From Lutraria lutraria (Eukaryota; Mollusca; Bivalvia; Venerida; Mactridae), in contig OZ026847.1 in assembly GCA_964023205.1 (NCBI GenBank), forward strand, positions 13,027,182 to 13,091,181: a stretch of DNA of 64,000 nucleotides, in the 5' to 3' direction. Shown in pieces: positions 59,712-64,000 of this stretch. Positions within the stretch are counted from its first letter, which is position 1. Each line of letters opens with the position of its first letter. Below the pieces are notes generated by a model. That model did not search any database. It had not been told where the DNA came from and saw only the letters and a program-made list of their open reading frames with translations. The position numbers were made by a program, and so were the translations under genes.

Positions 59712-59753
59712 GTAACCTGAAAAAGGGGAGCTTGAACTTGGAACGTTACACCG
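58944..59753. mobile_element. 810-bp TIR element with sub-terminal repeats
   Basis: The left end CGGTGTAACATTACCAAGCT and the reversed right end CGGTGTAACGTTCCAAGTTC both continue into CTCCCCTTTTCAGGTTAC. Inside the left end, AACGTTTT(C)AG.TTACC(CC)GGG-like units lie at 58993-59018, 59080-59105 and 59113-59141; another diverged unit lies at 59656-59677. TGACGTCA occurs at 59305-59312. Between the last unit and the right TIR is (GT)9 (59677-59694) followed by 18 G (59695-59712). No coding. Sub-terminal repeats suggest transposase-binding arrays. Confidence 0.65.
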
Positions 59754-62557
59754 GTGTGATATTTACACAATGTGGTTGTTGTTGCTTTATAAAACGTTAG
59801 ATATTTAGAATATTTTAGAATTTATAACGTTTGAACATTTACATCGCTGTTGTTTTTTAAACTGGTCTGTTATGAATTGTTTTGTCATGAGCAATTTAAT
59901 ACCTGCTAGCTAACAACAATTGACTTAGCATGGGACCATTGATCTGTCGTCATCTGGACCTTACGCATCTGTCTCAATGATCACTGTTTGGAAGACAACA
60001 AATTCGTGTTTTATGTTCGTATGTCTTGTCTAAAGTAAGCCGTTACTCAAGGACTGAAGATAAATGCACTTGGCCAGGGAACATCGATGAAAATAAAGGT
60101 GTTAACATTACAAACAAAACGAACCAGTGATATCTGGCGTGCTCTCTGTTGCTTATAATTACTGTTGGATAGACGGCATTGAAAAGTCGAATCTATCATT
60201 TGTGGTGTTTCGTAGAAGTCACCGCCTTCTTTATGCTCCCGTTGCGCATTCGGAGCTTGTAACTGTCATTTAGTCGTATGGTCGAATTATTCTTTGGCTA
60301 TCAATTAACCGATTCATGATGCAATAGGGAAGTTATTGCCGCAGTTTGCTCTAAAATAGAAAGGTTTTCAAATAAAGGAATATTTCTTTTACCGAGGAAA
60401 GTACATTTTTTCTTTCAATGATACTACAAGCACATGGCCAAATTTGAAAGTGTTTTTACTGATTACTGTGGCATTATCCATTCTTCAAAATTAGTCACAG
60501 CAATTAGATTACTTTGCTTCTAAATATTGAGTTTTCAAAATCTGGAGTGTTGCTATGTTGAATTAAACTAATTCTAGTGAATAGTAATACACAATGTTCA
60601 AGCATTTTGGTGTATATGTTTATAACAAAACCTAGTGAAGTGTTGAGAACAAGTAATTCCATCAAACACATTACTGTTCTGATGATAGTCTTTATTAATT
60701 TTTATCACACAATTAAAATGATATTTAATTTATTTTAAAGTTATAATTATACTAATAGGCAGATAGAGTGTAAAACGTAATGCCCCATACTCGGTAAGTT
60801 GGAATCAAATGCTTTTATTAAAGTTTTAATTATCAAATCGCTTACCAATTAAGTGTATAAGGAAGGTAAATGAACAACGGCGAATTCATACTGTATACTT
60901 TCTGTAGGCGGAAGTAGCAATTACCTCTCTAAAAAGAACATTGCGCTTGGTTCAATTTAAGATTCGGGGTTCAATTTTGATTTTATTTTCTTATTTCTCA
61001 AAGGGAAGTTTTCACCGCAAATGGAACACAATCATTTGTGAATTATCCAAGAATCAATATAATAACTATTTCATGAAAAAAAAATGAATTCAAATTTGCC
61101 AAGAAAAAAAACTATCAGCAAACGAATGCCACTTAAGATTAAAAATTATTTGGCGCGTGAATGTAATTTCCATTTTTTGATGAATTATCAAATTCTAACC
61201 CCGTGACGTTTAAAATATCTGAGACCATTAAGAAACATAATTTGAATCAGTCTGTTATGAATACGCGGATTTGAAAAAAAAAGAAACTTTGTTTTGCATT
61301 TAGCTTTTGAAGAACGATTTCAACAGTTGCTCAGCCAGTATCTCCAGAATACTCATTAATTATGTAAAATCTTAAAATTGAGACATTAAGGAAATTGTGG
61401 ATTTTCGAATGTCTAGAAATATGAATATTTTACGAGTTTTATCGATATTAGTGGGTCTATGCACGGCGAGTTTGCAAATAGAATAATTGCTAGATTTACT
61501 CCCTGCAATCATCAGACTTAAGAAATGTTCTGTACGTCTAAAACAAAATAGGTTCTAGTTTGTTTACTCAATATGGCGTATGTTCTTTTCTCAGACTCTT
61601 GAAGTTGTTTCTTTATATTAATAGAGTGATATTGAAGGCTTAAGGTTTAGTCTAATTATCACGAACTCTGAACATATCAATTTATTGTAGTAAATATGAA
61701 TTTCAGAACAAAATATCAATACATTTGAATTTAAAATTTGTTTCTTTATGTTGGTAATATTATCATGTTCCACGCGTTGGCGATTTTGGCAGCATGACAT
61801 TAAGAAATGGACATGCCTAGTTTAACCACAGTTCAATAAAGAGTTAACCGGAGTCTCTTGAAAGGATACACGCAAAATCATCAGCAATACGGATCACGTT
61901 ACCATGTCGAAATTCAAATCAACAGAAAAAAGATAAAATACCCTTTCCATATTCCCCTATTGGCACATATAAAAAAGAACAATCGACGACTCACAAATCA
62001 CTTGTCTAGTCCTACACCTAAATATTGCGATTTTTCAGTAATCTGCATTGCTTCTTTTCATGCAAGACGAACATTCATTTTGATACATCGTCTTTTTTCA
62101 TTATTATATTGTCTATGCAAACACAACACAAAACAGACACTGTCAAGATCTACCACTGCATAAAAAGGATTCACTAAATAGAATATTACGCCGTCACGCA
62201 AACTCGAAAAATATTGCAACACGAATTTGTGCTAATGGGCAGCTATGAACGTCATTTACATTAATTACAACCCCAGATAACCACATTGTCTCGTTTCTGG
62301 TTACACAATTAGTGTGGAAATTGACATATACGGAGGAACCGGAGTTAGCAGACACTCGTAAATAACGACCCTCCTAAGGATATTGGCCATACTTAACAAC
62401 AAATTTTTTTAATGTATTGATTGTCTATCTGTTATTTAACTGTCCTTTCGATATCTATGGTCATTTCAGAAATTCCGAGCCGGAAATAGGATGCAGGAGA
62501 AACTGGCATTTATATCCCTACTCTTTTCAGATTTCAGTTTTTTTTCTAGTTATTTAC
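59754..62557. other. AT-rich stretch with no supported gene
   Basis: Frames 61618-61800 (minus) and 61858-62163 (plus, TTG start) are unassigned. Confidence 0.4.
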
Positions 62558-62660
62558 CTTGCCCAATTTAAAGCACCGATACACGTCCCTTCCGTTTCCT
62601 GTGATTTTTAAACACTCGTTACAACAGTACATGACTTGGTAGTTAGTTGGCTTGGGGACA
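62558..62660 (-). CDS. Exon-like Cys-rich segment, minus strand
   Basis: On the minus strand, CTTTCAACATTTCAG is followed by a 103-nt open segment ending GGGCAAG/GTAAAT, so both a plausible acceptor and donor flank it. The peptide is VPKPTNYQVMYCCNECLKIT then GNGRDVYRCFKLGK, with a CC..C....C arrangement that could bind zinc or form disulphides. The wider open frame is 62546-62749, starting MHWW at 62749. The family is not recognised; a FLYWCH-like or other small zinc module is only a guess. Confidence 0.35.
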
Positions 62661-64000
62661 CTGAAATGTTGAAAGTCTGAGTCGAAATTCAAAGCCACGA
62701 CACATATATCGATACTGTAGATTATCTGATGAATAGACCACCAATGCATAAATACTTTCTTCTTTGATATTAGTCACACAGTATAGTGTTTATATGTTTC
62801 TTACACGTATATCAAATATTGATACAACATGGTATAGTGTCTGGTTCACAATTATAAGCCATCAACTGTTTCCTTTCAATAACACACTTAAGCGCACTAT
62901 CCTATTACGAAAAACGTTTTATGCTTTTACGAAATATCAAAATGACAAGAGAAAATAGGCAAGTTTATACCCAAGGCTGAATTGATACAATAAGATATGA
63001 GGTTATACTTATATCTTGTAATGTTCATGAAGTATTCATAAACATACCGTGTATGTGAAGATTGGTAATGCATCTTTTTAACGAACGAACTAAAAATCAA
63101 TAAAACGCAACATAACATAATGCATGCGATCTACTTGACATGCGACTTCCGTATTTACAGTTAGAAGTACATTTTTGTAACCAAATCTCGCTGAAGCAGC
63201 GTGAATCAACGGGACTTCATGCTCATGTATGCAATGTTTACAAAAGCGAAAATACCCACGATTATCCGAATGTTAATACTAAATGTCCACAAAGTTGGAT
63301 GTTGAAGCGACAAAATTAATATCCTTGTTTCTAATGCTCGATTGATTCCTATTTTCAATGTATAATGCTTACATGTGTGTACTTCCAGTGTATCTTTATG
63401 AAGCTTATTGCATACCAACCAATTTCCCGTGCCTAACATTCTTTCTAGCATACAATGTATATAAGTTCGTGAACACCCGATTACAGCCAGAAATAGTTGA
63501 GTTTCGCAGTGGATTGTGGGAATCTCTCGATATCATTTGAGCTATTTTAGCAGTTGCAATTCCATATGCATGCAAGTCCTTGTAGCTGGTAATGATTTAT
63601 GTGAACAGAGAAAAGCAAACATTATTATTTATGTTAACTGCTGATTGTTCCATTTCTATTTGGTATCAGTAAGTTTTTATATCATTTGGGTTTTGGTTTT
63701 CTCGGAGGTAAGTGTGAGATTGGTGAGTCAAAACATTTTACCACCCTAGCTTTGCAGCATACCACTGAGTCACTGACGGTATTTTGTCTTCCATTTGTTG
63801 TATGTTACTTTGCGTTTATTAGAGAAGGTGGAGTTTTTGTGCCTAACAAACATTAAAAGCGCTCTTAAATTGCAAACTACACACACAGTCCATCCTCGGC
63901 AAAGACAAAATGTGACCTTTCTTGACAAACGATCTTCATTTTTTTAAAAATCAATGGAAGTTTTCCAAACTGTGTAAAATATTCACAAAAAAACTTTATT
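62661..64000. other. AT-rich stretch to the window edge, no supported gene
   Basis: The frame 63358-63540 (plus) ends RLQPEIVEFRSGLWESLDII and looks somewhat protein-like, but an opposing minus frame (63206-63451) overlaps it, and neither has splice support or a known domain. Confidence 0.35.

Noticed and set aside
1..64000. CRISPR arrays, bacterial operons, ribosome binding sites, rRNA genes
   Set aside because: No regularly spaced repeat-spacer structure, no dense ORF clusters and no rRNA-like sequence; the window is eukaryotic.

Overview
The window is AT-rich eukaryotic nuclear DNA (roughly one third G+C by eye) with no long open reading frame, no operon-like layout and a dense set of small decayed transposons. 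The best lineage clue is a tRNA-headed SINE at 8741-8938 (minus). Its tail resembles the GCGACGTTAAACCC-type end I associate with molluscan SINEs, and a second bivalve-style repeat fragment lies at 22671-22770. I infer a bivalve or related lophotrochozoan genome. No database search was possible.

Protein-coding content is sparse and exon-like. The window opens inside a plus-strand terminal coding exon (3-110), with a poly(A) signal at 405-410. A CpG-rich minus-strand start (ATG at 37907) looks like the first exon of a gene running leftwards; an open exon-like stretch at 33800-34012 (minus) could belong to it. A possible complete two-exon gene for a 57-residue single-pass membrane protein lies at 57503-58063 (plus), with a poly(A) signal at 58439. 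Weaker exon candidates are at 49896-50352 (minus) and 62558-62660 (minus).

Mobile DNA dominates. A LINE reverse-transcriptase remnant (minus strand, 26320 to 23727) is split by a mariner-like element (23816-25793, plus strand). Removing the mariner and one TA restores the LINE reading frame. The mariner keeps recognisable transposase pieces and holds about 1.3 kb between its N-terminal and middle pieces. TIR elements include a TTAA-flanked 525-bp element (2074-2598), a family with TTAAAGTCCC-type ends (28857-29230, 45499-45835, 46222-46610 inverted, plus 27861-28200 with related ends), pogo/Tigger-like MITEs (21125, 26946, 46925, 47390), a TTCGCG-rich element (44621-44998), a 560-600 bp pair (9559 and 38867), an 810-bp element with sub-terminal repeats (58944-59753), and an element carrying a 145-bp near-perfect palindrome plus a short ATG-donor exon (55690-56220).

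Tandem and duplicated DNA includes a 22-bp perfect repeat (50754-50840), a 35-bp repeat (50965-51135), a 34-bp repeat beside a tRNA-derived head (53335-53441), a 146-153 bp duplication (17459-17780), an 80-bp repeat (48711-48878) and a duplicated 200-245 bp block sharing an open frame (3414 and 4058). The remaining stretches show nothing I can name.
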